A stretch of 41,286 bases of DNA from Gemmataceae bacterium (GTDB lineage: Bacteria > Planctomycetota > Planctomycetia > Gemmatales > Gemmataceae): positions 1 to 41,286 of the forward strand of contig JALHPZ010000043.1 in the NCBI GenBank assembly GCA_022842245.1. Direction: 5' to 3'. A program made the position numbers and the translations under genes. Shown here one piece after another: positions 1 to 7,940 of this stretch. How positions within the stretch are numbered: position 1 is the stretch's first letter; each line of letters begins with the position of its first letter. Under the pieces are notes generated by a model, which saw only the letters and a program-made list of their open reading frames with translations, did not search any database and had not been told where the DNA came from.

Positions 1-2
1 CG

Positions 3-1475
3 GCGCGCGTCGAGCGGCCGCGCGTCGAACAACCCGCTCCTCCGCCCGGCCCGCGCGCCGATGCGCCGCCCGCTCTTCCGCCGCGACCGGCGATTCGCCC
101 GCAAGGTCCCACCCCCATGATGCGCGACCGGATGGACCGCGCCGAACGGGACCACCACGACCGCCACGAGCGGATGGACCGACCCGAGCGCCCCGCGCGC
201 GGTACCGGACCCGCCGTCAAGCTCGACGATCTCTACCGCATGCCCATGCCCAAGCTCTTCGCCCTCGCCGAGAGCGAAGGCCTGCGCGAGCACACCGGCA
301 TGTCCCGCGCCCAGCTCATCGTCGGCATCGTCCGCCGCCAGATCGAACGCGGCGAAGTCGTCCGCGGCTCCGGCACCCTCGAAGTCCTCCCCGACGGCTA
401 CGGATTCCTCCGCAGCGCCGCCCACAACTACCTCTCGAGTCCCGAAGACATCTACGTTTCCCCCAGCCAGATCCGCCGCTGCAACCTCCGCACCGGATAC
501 ATCGTCGAAGGCCCCATCCGCCTCCCGATCGAAAACCAGGACAACTTCGCCCTGATGCAGATCGAACTCGTCAACGGCAAGCCCGGCGACGAGACCGCCT
601 CCATCACCAGCTTCGGCGACCTGACGCCGCTGCACCCCAACAAACGCTTCACCCTCGAGACGACGCCGGACGAACTCTCGATGCGGATCGTCGACCTCGT
701 CACGCCGATCGGCAAGGGCCAGCGCGGCCTGATCGTCGCCCCGCCCCGCACCGGCAAGACCATCCTCCTCTCGAAGATGGCCAACTCCATTCTCAAGAAC
801 CATCCCGAAGTCTACGTCTTCGTGCTGCTCGTCGACGAGCGGCCCGAGGAAGTGACCGAAATGCAACGCCTCGTGCAAGGCACCAATGCCGAGGTCGTGG
901 CCAGCACCTTCGACGAACCGCCCGAGGAACATATTCACGTGGCCGAAGTCGTCTTGGAAAAGGCCAAGCGGATGGTGGAATTGAAGAAGGACGTGGTGAT
1001 CCTACTCGACAGCATCACCCGCCTGGCACGGGCGCACAACACCGAGGCCGGCCCCGGCGGCAAACTGCTCTCCGGCGGCCTCGACAGCAACGCCATGCAG
1101 AAGCCGAAGAACTTCTTCGGCGCCGCCCGCAACGTCGAGGAGGGCGGCTCGCTCACCATCCTCGCCACCGCGCTCATCGAGACCGGCAGCCGGATGGACG
1201 ACGTGATCTTCGAGGAGTTCAAGGGCACCGGCAACATGGAGCTCCACCTCGACCGCCGGCTCGTCGAGAAGCGGGTCTACCCCGCCATCGACGTGAACCG
1301 CAGCGGCACGCGGAAGGAAGACCTGCTGCTTCACCCGGAGGAGTTGCAGAAGATCGCGATGCTCCGCCGCGTGCTGGCCGACATGCACCCGGTGGAGGCG
1401 ATGGAACTGCTGGTCAACCGGGCGAAGAAGACGAAGAGCAACATGGAGTTCCTGCTGAGTATGAACCTGAGTTGA
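3..1475 (+). CDS. rho: Transcription termination factor Rho (5' end outside window)
   Basis: ATP-driven hexameric RNA helicase that ends transcription. Counting from the ATG at 117, a Rho_N helical domain covers about residues 35-75, the cold-shock RNA-binding domain about 80-150, the Walker A motif APPRTGKT lies near 208-215, and the Walker B/RecA core DVVILLDSITRLARAHN follows. The Q-loop and R-loop region (SGGLDSNAMQKPKNFFGAAR, then GTGNMELHLDRRL) and the C-terminus MEFLLSMNLS are intact. The reading frame stays open upstream of 117 to the window edge and encodes an Arg/Pro-rich stretch. The ATG at 117 has no good ribosome-binding site. The true start is therefore probably outside the window, which fits the disordered N-terminal extensions known in high-GC and planctomycete Rho proteins. 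The N-terminal part inside the window is rich in Asp, His and Arg. An intrinsic terminator follows. Identity is very secure; the start is not. Confidence 0.95.
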   Translation, partial: ARVERPRVEQPAPPPGPRADAPPALPPRPAIRPQGPTPMMRDRMDRAERDHHDRHERMDRPERPARGTGPAVKLDDLYRMPMPKLFALAESEGLREHTGMSRAQLIVGIVRRQIERGEVVRGSGTLEVLPDGYGFLRSAAHNYLSSPEDIYVSPSQIRRCNLRTGYIVEGPIRLPIENQDNFALMQIELVNGKPGDETASITSFGDLTPLHPNKRFTLETTPDELSMRIVDLVTPIGKGQRGLIVAPPRTGKTILLSKMANSILKNHPEVYVFVLLVDERPEEVTEMQRLVQGTNAEVVASTFDEPPEEHIHVAEVVLEKAKRMVELKKDVVILLDSITRLARAHNTEAGPGGKLLSGGLDSNAMQKPKNFFGAARNVEEGGSLTILATALIETGSRMDDVIFEEFKGTGNMELHLDRRLVEKRVYPAIDVNRSGTRKEDLLLHPEELQKIAMLRRVLADMHPVEAMELLVNRAKKTKSNMEFLLSMNLS

Positions 1476-1500
1476 GTCATTCTGCGATGGTTACGGCGCG

Positions 1501-1545
1501 CCACCCCCGACTTCGGACATATCCGGACGGGGGTGGTTTCGTTTG
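1501..1545 (+). terminator. Intrinsic terminator after rho
   Basis: CCACCCCCG (1501-1509) pairs perfectly with CGGGGGTGG (1528-1536). A smaller CGGA/TCCG stem sits inside, and a T-rich tail TTTCGTTT follows. It lies 25 nt after the rho stop codon. Confidence 0.7.
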
Positions 1546-1643
1546 TGTGCCGACGAAGTTACAATGTGCCGAATGGAACTTCGCAACCACTTGTCTGGCG
1601 ACGAAGACATCTCGTTCGGGAAATCAGAATCGGACGAACGCAC

Positions 1644-2219
1644 ATGGCCCGAGCATTCATCAAGGAGCTGAGAAGCAAACCCGTACTGATCTGTCTGGCG
1701 TTGTTGTCTCTGTCCATTACTTGCATCTTGTGTTTACGGAACGACACGAATCGGATCGAATTCGTTCAAGACAGCAAAGGGGCGGGCTATAACTGGACGG
1801 GCTTTTATTATTTCATTGCGAAGAAGAAGGACGATCGGACATTTGAACTCGTCGAGCGATTCTGCTATCACCCGACGACCGATTTCTTCGAACGGCCCTA
1901 CGTACAACGCTACACGACCAGGTTTCGGTCCTTAGTTCCCGGCACGGATGGCGAATTCAAACCGCCCACGCGAACGCCGGACAACTCTCCCGGCTTGTTC
2001 ACCGACTTGCCGAAAACTAAGGACGAGAGCATCGTGCTGTTTTACTCGAACTCCGACAAACACAGACTCGCGTTGGGTGATCCCGAATCGCCAATCGATC
2101 TGACTACGTGGTCGTGTTACGAATTCATTCCGCAACGCCATAACGTGATTTCAACGCAGATGCTGTTCGAGAATGCCGGTGCCACCTTGGGGAAATACGC
2201 GGGATGCAAGGCCGAGTAG
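1644..2219 (+). CDS. Hypothetical membrane-anchored protein (191 aa)
   Basis: I do not recognise a family. The ATG at 1644 is preferred over the in-frame start at 1533 because 1533 lies inside the rho terminator hairpin. From 1644 the protein begins with a short basic segment and one hydrophobic helix (about residues 12-32, LICLALLSLSITCILCL). This is an uncleaved signal anchor or a lipoprotein-like signal. A soluble extracytoplasmic domain of about 155 residues follows, rich in Tyr, Phe and charged residues. A TACAAT box at 1560-1565 is a possible -10 element. Base composition and codon use (TTG, TTA, TGT, ACT) are less GC-rich than the neighbours, which may mean recent acquisition or weak selection. 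It stands alone between rho and a minus-strand gene. Confidence 0.6.
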   Translation: MARAFIKELRSKPVLICLALLSLSITCILCLRNDTNRIEFVQDSKGAGYNWTGFYYFIAKKKDDRTFELVERFCYHPTTDFFERPYVQRYTTRFRSLVPGTDGEFKPPTRTPDNSPGLFTDLPKTKDESIVLFYSNSDKHRLALGDPESPIDLTTWSCYEFIPQRHNVISTQMLFENAGATLGKYAGCKAE

Positions 2220-2247
2220 AGCGAGGCGACGGGAGGTAAACGCTTCA

Positions 2248-2325
2248 TTAAGTCATCGCCGCGATCCGAAGGAAGTCCACGTCCGCGGCTGCTGGGTCGT
2301 CGATCGGGTACTGGGGGAAGTCGTG
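2248..2325 (-). pseudogene. Possible 3' remnant of a gene
   Basis: Read on the minus strand this stretch gives about 25 codons ending in TAA (complement of 2248-2250). The peptide is protein-like, with pieces such as HDFPQYPIDDPAAADVDF, but there is no start. The frame runs into the end of the phosphodiesterase gene. It may be the tail of a lost gene or chance. No family is assigned. Confidence 0.2.
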
Positions 2326-2329
2326 ATCC

Positions 2330-3106
2330 TTACTTCCCCAGAAACGCCCGTAGCTCCGCCAGCTTGTCGGTGTTGATGAAGTCCACGCCGGCATCCCGCT
2401 GCACCGCCCACGCCTCCGCGCGGTCCGGCGTCGCCCAGAACCGCACCTTGCGCCCTTGCGCGTGCGCCTTGGCCACGTGGTCCTTCAGCTTCTGCAACTC
2501 GTCCGCCGGCATCGCGCCCTCGCCCTTCCACTTGAAGAGCGAGCCCCAGCTCGCGCTCACCCACGGGATCAGCTCCGCCGACTCCGTGCCGTCGAGGTCC
2601 TTCGGCCGGCCATCGATCGCCGCCCGCCGCGGGTTCGCGGCCTTGATCCCTTCGCGGTCCCAGTTGCCGCTGATGACCACCGTCACCGCCTTCGGCTCCG
2701 GCTTGCCGTCCTTCCAGATCGTCAGGATATCGGCGTAGTCGTCCAGCACCTTCGCGAGCGCCGCCCATGTTGTCTTCGCGTCGGTCTTCACGTCGATCAT
2801 CAAGTGAAACGCCGGGCCGTCCTTGTGGATCTTCCCGCCGTTCGCCTTCGCTCGCTCGCGGAGCGGATCGAGGTACAGCTTTTGCAGGGTGCGCTCCGGC
2901 TTGATCTCGAAGGCCGTGTGTGCGACGAGGAGCTGGCCGTCCTTCAGGAAGATGTCGGCCTCGACGCTGACAAAGCGCTGGTCGAGCGCGTCGAGGAGCG
3001 GGCGCTTGTGCAGGTAGTCGTTGTGGGCGTGGGGCTGCGGCATCGCCGGTTCGGCAGCGAGCACGGCGGGCACGAAGGAGACACAAACCAACAGCGCGCG
3101 GAGCAT
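2330..3106 (-). CDS. Secreted glycerophosphodiester phosphodiesterase-like (PI-PLC-like) protein
   Basis: A 258-residue protein. The start at 3106 is chosen because GGAGAG lies just upstream and the sequence opens with a signal peptide (MLRALLVCVSFVPAVLAAEP, cleavage likely at ALA-AEP). Upstream in-frame codons to 3250 read as non-coding. The mature protein has the TIM-barrel phosphodiesterase layout. A first catalytic-type His is in PHAHNDYLHKRP. The acidic pair is in VSVEADIFL, and a second His is in LLVAHTAFE. LMIDVKTD is a beta strand with the Asp/Lys motif, and the C-terminus has FWATPDRAEAWAV then GVDFINTDKLAELR, as in GDPD enzymes. The likely role is periplasmic hydrolysis of a phosphodiester (lipid headgroup or similar). 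The substrate cannot be read from the sequence. The gene is monocistronic. Confidence 0.75.
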   Translation of the reverse strand: MLRALLVCVSFVPAVLAAEPAMPQPHAHNDYLHKRPLLDALDQRFVSVEADIFLKDGQLLVAHTAFEIKPERTLQKLYLDPLRERAKANGGKIHKDGPAFHLMIDVKTDAKTTWAALAKVLDDYADILTIWKDGKPEPKAVTVVISGNWDREGIKAANPRRAAIDGRPKDLDGTESAELIPWVSASWGSLFKWKGEGAMPADELQKLKDHVAKAHAQGRKVRFWATPDRAEAWAVQRDAGVDFINTDKLAELRAFLGK

Positions 3107-3252
3107 GGATCGCTCTCCGAAGTCGGATGGGGCCGTTATAGGTGCGGTCCGATCGTCGGAATCCCGGACGGCGCGGCTTGTTCCTCCGGCGGGCGTCCGT
3201 AAATTAAGCACCGATCGCCTGTTGCCAGGCTCGCGAGACCCGTTTCGCACGA

Positions 3253-3768
3253 ATGACCGACGAACCTACGGCCGATCGCGTGCCACCGCCGAGCGAACCC
3301 GTCGGCCGGTCCGTCCTGTTCGTTTGCACCGGGAACACCTGCCGCAGCCCGCTGGCGGAAGCCCTGTGCCGCAGGATGCTTGCGGATCGCCTCGGCGTGC
3401 GGGAATCGGAACTGTCGGCGTGCGGCTACACGGTGCGTTCGGCCGGCATCGCCGCCTTCCCGGGCGACGCCGCCAGCCCGGAAGCCGTCGACCTCGCGGC
3501 CCAATTCGGCGCGGACCTCTCCACGCACCGCAGCCGGCCCGTGAATCCGGAGCTGCTCGCGACCGCGACCGACGTTCTGGCCATGACCGCCGGCCACCTG
3601 GCGGTCTTGCGAATGCGCTTCCCGACCGACGGTCCCGAGCCGCAATTGCTCGCCGGCCCGCACGACGTGCCCGACCCGATCGGCGGCACGCGCGACGACT
3701 ACGAACACTGCGCCGCCCTCATCGCGGCGCACCTGCACCAACGGATCGCGGAGTGGACGCGGACATGA
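3253..3768 (+). CDS. Low-molecular-weight phosphatase, possibly protein-arginine phosphatase (YwlE-like)
   Basis: A 171-residue cytoplasmic phosphatase of the LMW-PTP fold. The P-loop CX5R is C25-T-G-N-T-C-R31, followed by SPLAEAL. The general-acid Asp is in the C-terminal DVPDPIGGT motif. Ordinary tyrosine phosphatases of this family usually carry Ile between the Asn and the second Cys. This protein has Thr29, the residue known from Bacillus subtilis YwlE (Thr11) to favour phospho-arginine. The stop overlaps the rpiB start (ATGA), so the two are translationally coupled. B. subtilis also places ywlE next to an rpiB homologue (ywlF), which supports the YwlE-like reading. There is an N-terminal extension of about 20 residues before the fold, rich in Pro and Glu. 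Family membership is firm; the arginine specificity is inferred. Confidence 0.88.
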   Translation: MTDEPTADRVPPPSEPVGRSVLFVCTGNTCRSPLAEALCRRMLADRLGVRESELSACGYTVRSAGIAAFPGDAASPEAVDLAAQFGADLSTHRSRPVNPELLATATDVLAMTAGHLAVLRMRFPTDGPEPQLLAGPHDVPDPIGGTRDDYEHCAALIAAHLHQRIAEWTRT

Positions 3769-4232
3769 CTGCGCAGACGAAAGTGGCCCTCGGCAACGAC
3801 CACCGCGGCGTGGACGCCAAGCGGCGCGTCCTCGCCACGCTCGCCAGCCTCGACTGTGCCGTCGCCGACCTCGGCTCGAACGCCCCCGCCGGCGTCGACT
3901 ATCCCGACTTCGCCTTCGCCGTCGCCGAAGCCGTCGCCACCGGCAAGGCCGATCGCGGCGTGCTCATCTGCGCCACCGGCCACGGCATGTGCATCGCCGC
4001 GAACAAGGTTCCCGGCGTCCGCGCCGTCAACTGCCGCGACATTGTCGACGCCGAAATGAGCCGCACCCACAACAACGCCAACGTCCTTTGCCTCTCCGCC
4101 GATCTCCTCGGCGAAGATCTGATGGAGCAAATCATCCGCAAGTGGTTCGAGACTCCCTTCGAAACCGGCGGCCGCCACGACCGCCGCCTCGCCAAGATCG
4201 CCCAGTTCGAGACCGCCCAGTCGAAGAAGTGA
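3765..4232 (+). CDS. rpiB: Ribose-5-phosphate isomerase B (RpiB/LacAB family)
   Basis: A 155-residue enzyme interconverting ribose 5-phosphate and ribulose 5-phosphate in the non-oxidative pentose phosphate pathway. The N-terminal NDHRG motif (D12, H13), the catalytic Cys69 in LICATGHGM, the AANKVPGVRA phosphate loop and His102 in SRTHNNANVL match the E. coli RpiB catalytic positions with a constant offset of three. The length fits the family. The ATG at 3765 overlaps the stop of the phosphatase gene by 4 nt. LacAB enzymes share the fold, but no lactose or tagatose genes are nearby. The C-terminus (FETPFETGGRHDRRLAKI) is standard for RpiB. Confidence 0.93.
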   Translation: MTAQTKVALGNDHRGVDAKRRVLATLASLDCAVADLGSNAPAGVDYPDFAFAVAEAVATGKADRGVLICATGHGMCIAANKVPGVRAVNCRDIVDAEMSRTHNNANVLCLSADLLGEDLMEQIIRKWFETPFETGGRHDRRLAKIAQFETAQSKK

Positions 4233-4667
4233 ACCTCCGATGGGTCCGCCGCTTCCGCGCCACCCTCCGGCGGAAAGACCCCCGATTTCCGGAAGCGCCA
4301 TAGCCCGGTATGGACTTACGTCGATTTCGCGTCCGCGATGGCGGCCGGGATCGGCTCGAAATGCATCGGCGAGCTTCGTTGCGTGGTTTCACCTTCACTT
4401 CGGCAATTGATAATCCCCGAACAGAACGATGCGGTCGATCGCCTGGCCTTTGCGGAGGAGGTAATAGACGCCGGCCTCGCGGAGGTAGGCAGTGCGGGTG
4501 GCGCGGCGGAGGTTTCAATGGCGCTTCACCCGTGGCGACATTCGATGGCCCCATCCGGGGCCAAAAGCAAGATTCACTGCCTATCCGGACGGAAAACGGG
4601 AATCGAAGCTCGTTTCAGCCGATCCTCCTTCTCGGATGTCTCACTTCAGCATCGCATCGCCGATCGT
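4233..4667 (+). other. Intergenic stretch with a degraded minus-strand gene fragment
   Basis: There is no intact gene here. An imperfect hairpin with TTCCGC/GCGGAA arms lies at about 4250-4275, just after rpiB, but it has no T-tract. Between 4395 and 4514 the minus strand is open for about 39 codons and reads as a protein tail (TRTAYLREAGVYYLLRKGQ, then IDRIVLFGDYQLPK and stop). In-frame upstream there is a TGA and no start. This looks like the 3' end of a decayed gene. Longer ORFs in the other frames have no protein-like composition. Confidence 0.35.
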
Positions 4668-4673
4668 TAGACT
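4668..4673 (+). promoter_or_regulatory. Putative -10 element (TAGACT) for the RND gene
   Basis: A TAGACT box ends 6 nt before the ATG at 4680. If functional, the transcript would start at or beside the ATG and be leaderless. This fits the absence of a ribosome-binding site. No clear -35 is seen. Confidence 0.35.
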
Positions 4674-4679
4674 ACTCCC

Positions 4680-7600
4680 ATGCGCCTCTCCGACCTCGCC
4701 ATCCGGAATCCGGTCTTCGCCGTCGTGCTTGCGGCGGCGCTGCTCGTGTTCGGGTCGCTCGCCTACCGCACCCTCGGCGTCAGCCAGTTCCCGGAACTCG
4801 ATTTTCCCGTCGTCAGCGTCACTACCTACTACGACGCCGCCAGCCCCGACATCATCGACCACGACGTGACGGATGTGATCGAAGACGCCATTTCGCAGGT
4901 GGAGGGGATCGACTACGTTCAATCGCAGAGCACCTACGGCGTGAGCCAGGTGACGGTCTACTTCCGGCTCGACAAGAACGTGGACATCTGCATGCAGGAC
5001 GTGCGGAACGCCGTGTCGGCCGCGGCGGGCCGGTTGCCGACGGACATCGACCCGCCGGTGGTATCGAAGCTGAACTTCAACAAGTTCCCCGTCATCTGGC
5101 TCGGCGTCCACGGCAAGAAACCGCTGAAGGCGCTCAACGATTTCGTGGACAACAAACTCCGGCAAGAGGTGCAGTCGGTACCGGGGTCCGGCGGGATCAT
5201 GTACGGCGGGCTGCGGCAGCGGACGATGCGCATCTGGCTGGACCGGGATCAGCTCCGCGCGCGGGGGCAGGATGCGCTGGACGCGTTCCAGGCGATCCGG
5301 GACCAGCACGTGGAACTGCCGGCGGGGTTCCTCGACGGGGGCAAGCGCGAGTCCGACGTGCGCACGATGGGCGAGGCGAAGGACGCCGGCGAGTTCGCCG
5401 AGATCGCGGCGATGAACCGCGATGGGCGCATCGTCAAGCTCACCGAGTACGGTACGATCGAGGACGGCATGGCGGACAAGCGGAACTTCGCCCGCTTCAA
5501 CCGCGAGCCGACGGTCGGCGTCGGCGTGATGCGCGCCACGGGCGCGAACGTTGTGCAGGTCTGTGACGAGGTGAAGGCCAAGCTGCCGATGCTCCAGAAG
5601 CTCGCCGCGCAGGAGGGGATCGAGGTCAGTGTCAGCACCGACTTCTCGCTGTTCATCAAGGACGACATCGCGGAGGTGAAAGAGGCGCTTGTGCTCGGCG
5701 TCGTCCTCACGGCGCTCGTCACGTTCATCTTCCTCGGCTCGCTCGGCACCACGCTGAACGTCTGCATCGCGATTCCGACCTCGCTGATCGGCACGTTCAT
5801 TGCCATCAAGCTGCTCGGCTTCACGGTCAACTTCATGACGCTCCTGGCGCTCTCGCTGTCGGTCGGCGTGGTCGTGGACGATGCGATCCTGGTGCTGGAG
5901 AACATCCACCGGCGCATGGAGCTGGGGGAGAAGCGGCGGGACGCGGCGCTCAACGGGGCGCGCGAGATCAGCTTCGCGGCCGGGGCGGCGACGCTGTCGA
6001 TCGTGGCGATCTTCCTGCCGGTCGCGTTCATGCAAGGGTCGATCGGCGCGTTCTTCTACCAGTTCGGCATCACGGTCACGGTGGCGGTGCTGCTGTCGCT
6101 GGTCATCGCGCTGACGGTCACGCCGATGCTGTGTTCGTTGTTCCTCCAGGTCGAACACAAAGGCGCGCCGAAGCCGAAGCGATCGTTGTTCTGGAGGATC
6201 GTTGGCTTCCCGCTGACGTTGCTGCATTGGCTCGTCGTCTGGCCGACGAATAAGGCCCTCGACGCCATCGGTTTCGTCTACATCCGCACGCTGCGGTTCG
6301 CGCTCTGGTGGCCGTGGCCGTGGCTCTTGCTCGGCCTCGCGATCGCGGCGGCGGCGGGGATCTTCGCCGTGGGCGTCGATCAACCGCTGCCGGGATGGAT
6401 GAAGCGTGTCACGGGTCAGGAGCGTTTCACGGTAAGGCCCATCGGGCGGGAACTGGTGCCGAGCGAGGATCAGAACCGCTTCGTCGTGAACATCATCTGC
6501 CCGATCAGCACGAACATCGAGTACGTCGAGGACATCGTCGGGCAGTGCGAGACGGTGCTGGCGGAGCTGAAGGACCCCGGCACGGATACCGACCTTGTCG
6601 CGTCGATGTTCGCGACGATCTCGTTCCGCCCCGGCTCGCTCATTACGGAGGGGACGGTCTTCGTGCGGCTGATTCCGTCGAGCGATCGCAAAATGACCCA
6701 GGCGGAGGCGATGGCGGAGGTGCGGAAGCGCATGGGCGCCATCGCGGGGATGCGGCCGGTGGTGCTGGACCTGTCGACGCAGGGGTTCACGCCGACGCGG
6801 GGCTTTCCGGTGAACTTCGCGATCCAGGGGCCGGACTTCGAGACGGTGACGAAACTGTCGGAAGTGGTCCGCCGGAAGATGATCGATAGCGGCGTGGTGA
6901 CGGACGTGAATTCGGACTTCCGGCCGGGGATGCAGGAGGTGCAGATCGTACCCGATCGGGAGAAGGCGGCGGCGCGGAACGTGAGCATGCGGCGGCTTGC
7001 GTTCGTGCTGGCGGTCGGGACGGGCGGGTTCCGGGATGGCCGCTTCACGCCGCCGGTGGAGGGAAGCGGCACGGCGCGGCGGTACGATGTGCGCCTCCGC
7101 TACCTCGAGGGCCAGCGCTCCTCGCCGGATGCGATCCTCGACGACTTCGTGAAGAACGACGACGGCAAGCTGATCCCGATCCGGGACGTGGCGACAGTGA
7201 AGGTGATCTCCACGTTGCCGACGATCCACCGGTACAACCACGCGCGGAAGGTGGAGCTGACGGCGAATATGGCCCCGGGCGTGTCGCAAGGGGAAGCGAT
7301 CGCGCGCAGCCTCGCGCTGGCGGAGGAGTCGCGCGTCGAGCTGGGCCTGCCGGAAAGCTACCGCGTCGTGACGCTCGGCAACGCGTCGGCGATGGCGCAG
7401 ACGATGTCGTCCTTGTTCACGTGCCTCGTGCTCGGCTTCGTCTTCGCGTACATGATCCTCGGCGTGCAGTTCAAGTCGTTCTTGCACCCGTTCACGGTGC
7501 TGCTGGCGGTGCCGTTCGGCGTGACGGGGGCGCTGGCGACGCTCTGGTGGTACGGCGACACACTGAACATGATGAGCATGATCGGTCTCGTGCTGCTGGC

Positions 7601-7925
7601 GGGTCTGGTGAAGAAGAATTCGATCGTGCTGGTGGACTACGCGAACCGGATGCGGAAACAGAAGAACCTGACCGCGCGGGACGCGATGCTGGAGGCGGCG
7701 CGGGTGCGGTTGCGGCCGATCATCATGACGTCGATTGCGCTGATCGCGGGCGCGGTGCCGCTGGCGATCGGTGTCAGCGCCGGCTCGGAGACGCGGGCGC
7801 CGCTGGCGCGGAGCATTATCGGCGGCAGCGCGCTCGCCACGGTGATCACGCTGGTGGTGGTGCCGGTCTTCTATTGCGTCTTCGAGCGGTTCCTCGCGTG
7901 GCTCGCGCGGCAGTCGAAGGCGTGA
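4680..7925 (+). CDS. RND-family inner-membrane transporter (AcrB/MexF-like, HAE1 type)
   Basis: A 1081-residue proton-driven efflux pump. The N-terminus MRLSDLAIRNPVFAVVLAAA is the first transmembrane helix with the standard start. Two porter domains follow, and the TM4 proton-relay motif GVVVDDAILVLENIHRR (about residues 396-412) has the essential Asp pair. The second half begins after a roughly 100-residue stretch with extra hydrophobic segments (about 520-560), then repeats the porter layout. It ends with the C-terminal TM bundle including GLVKKNSIVLVDYANR and PIIMTSIALIAGAVPLAI. No membrane-fusion protein or TolC-like gene is adjacent, so partners must be encoded elsewhere. Substrate is unknown. 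The C-terminus converges on the pseudouridine synthase gene with a 15-nt gap. Confidence 0.92.
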   Translation: MRLSDLAIRNPVFAVVLAAALLVFGSLAYRTLGVSQFPELDFPVVSVTTYYDAASPDIIDHDVTDVIEDAISQVEGIDYVQSQSTYGVSQVTVYFRLDKNVDICMQDVRNAVSAAAGRLPTDIDPPVVSKLNFNKFPVIWLGVHGKKPLKALNDFVDNKLRQEVQSVPGSGGIMYGGLRQRTMRIWLDRDQLRARGQDALDAFQAIRDQHVELPAGFLDGGKRESDVRTMGEAKDAGEFAEIAAMNRDGRIVKLTEYGTIEDGMADKRNFARFNREPTVGVGVMRATGANVVQVCDEVKAKLPMLQKLAAQEGIEVSVSTDFSLFIKDDIAEVKEALVLGVVLTALVTFIFLGSLGTTLNVCIAIPTSLIGTFIAIKLLGFTVNFMTLLALSLSVGVVVDDAILVLENIHRRMELGEKRRDAALNGAREISFAAGAATLSIVAIFLPVAFMQGSIGAFFYQFGITVTVAVLLSLVIALTVTPMLCSLFLQVEHKGAPKPKRSLFWRIVGFPLTLLHWLVVWPTNKALDAIGFVYIRTLRFALWWPWPWLLLGLAIAAAAGIFAVGVDQPLPGWMKRVTGQERFTVRPIGRELVPSEDQNRFVVNIICPISTNIEYVEDIVGQCETVLAELKDPGTDTDLVASMFATISFRPGSLITEGTVFVRLIPSSDRKMTQAEAMAEVRKRMGAIAGMRPVVLDLSTQGFTPTRGFPVNFAIQGPDFETVTKLSEVVRRKMIDSGVVTDVNSDFRPGMQEVQIVPDREKAAARNVSMRRLAFVLAVGTGGFRDGRFTPPVEGSGTARRYDVRLRYLEGQRSSPDAILDDFVKNDDGKLIPIRDVATVKVISTLPTIHRYNHARKVELTANMAPGVSQGEAIARSLALAEESRVELGLPESYRVVTLGNASAMAQTMSSLFTCLVLGFVFAYMILGVQFKSFLHPFTVLLAVPFGVTGALATLWWYGDTLNMMSMIGLVLLAGLVKKNSIVLVDYANRMRKQKNLTARDAMLEAARVRLRPIIMTSIALIAGAVPLAIGVSAGSETRAPLARSIIGGSALATVITLVVVPVFYCVFERFLAWLARQSKA

Positions 7926-7940
7926 TCGCGTTGGTTGCCG

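Noticed and set aside
1472..1792. 106-codon frame overlapping the hypothetical gene after rho
   Set aside because: Starts at the rho stop, runs through the terminator and has no protein-like features; the other frame has a signal-anchor protein.
4641..7487. 948-codon open frame on the minus strand opposite the RND gene
   Set aside because: The translation is His/Arg/Asp-rich with no domain. It is the antisense shadow of a long GC-rich gene.
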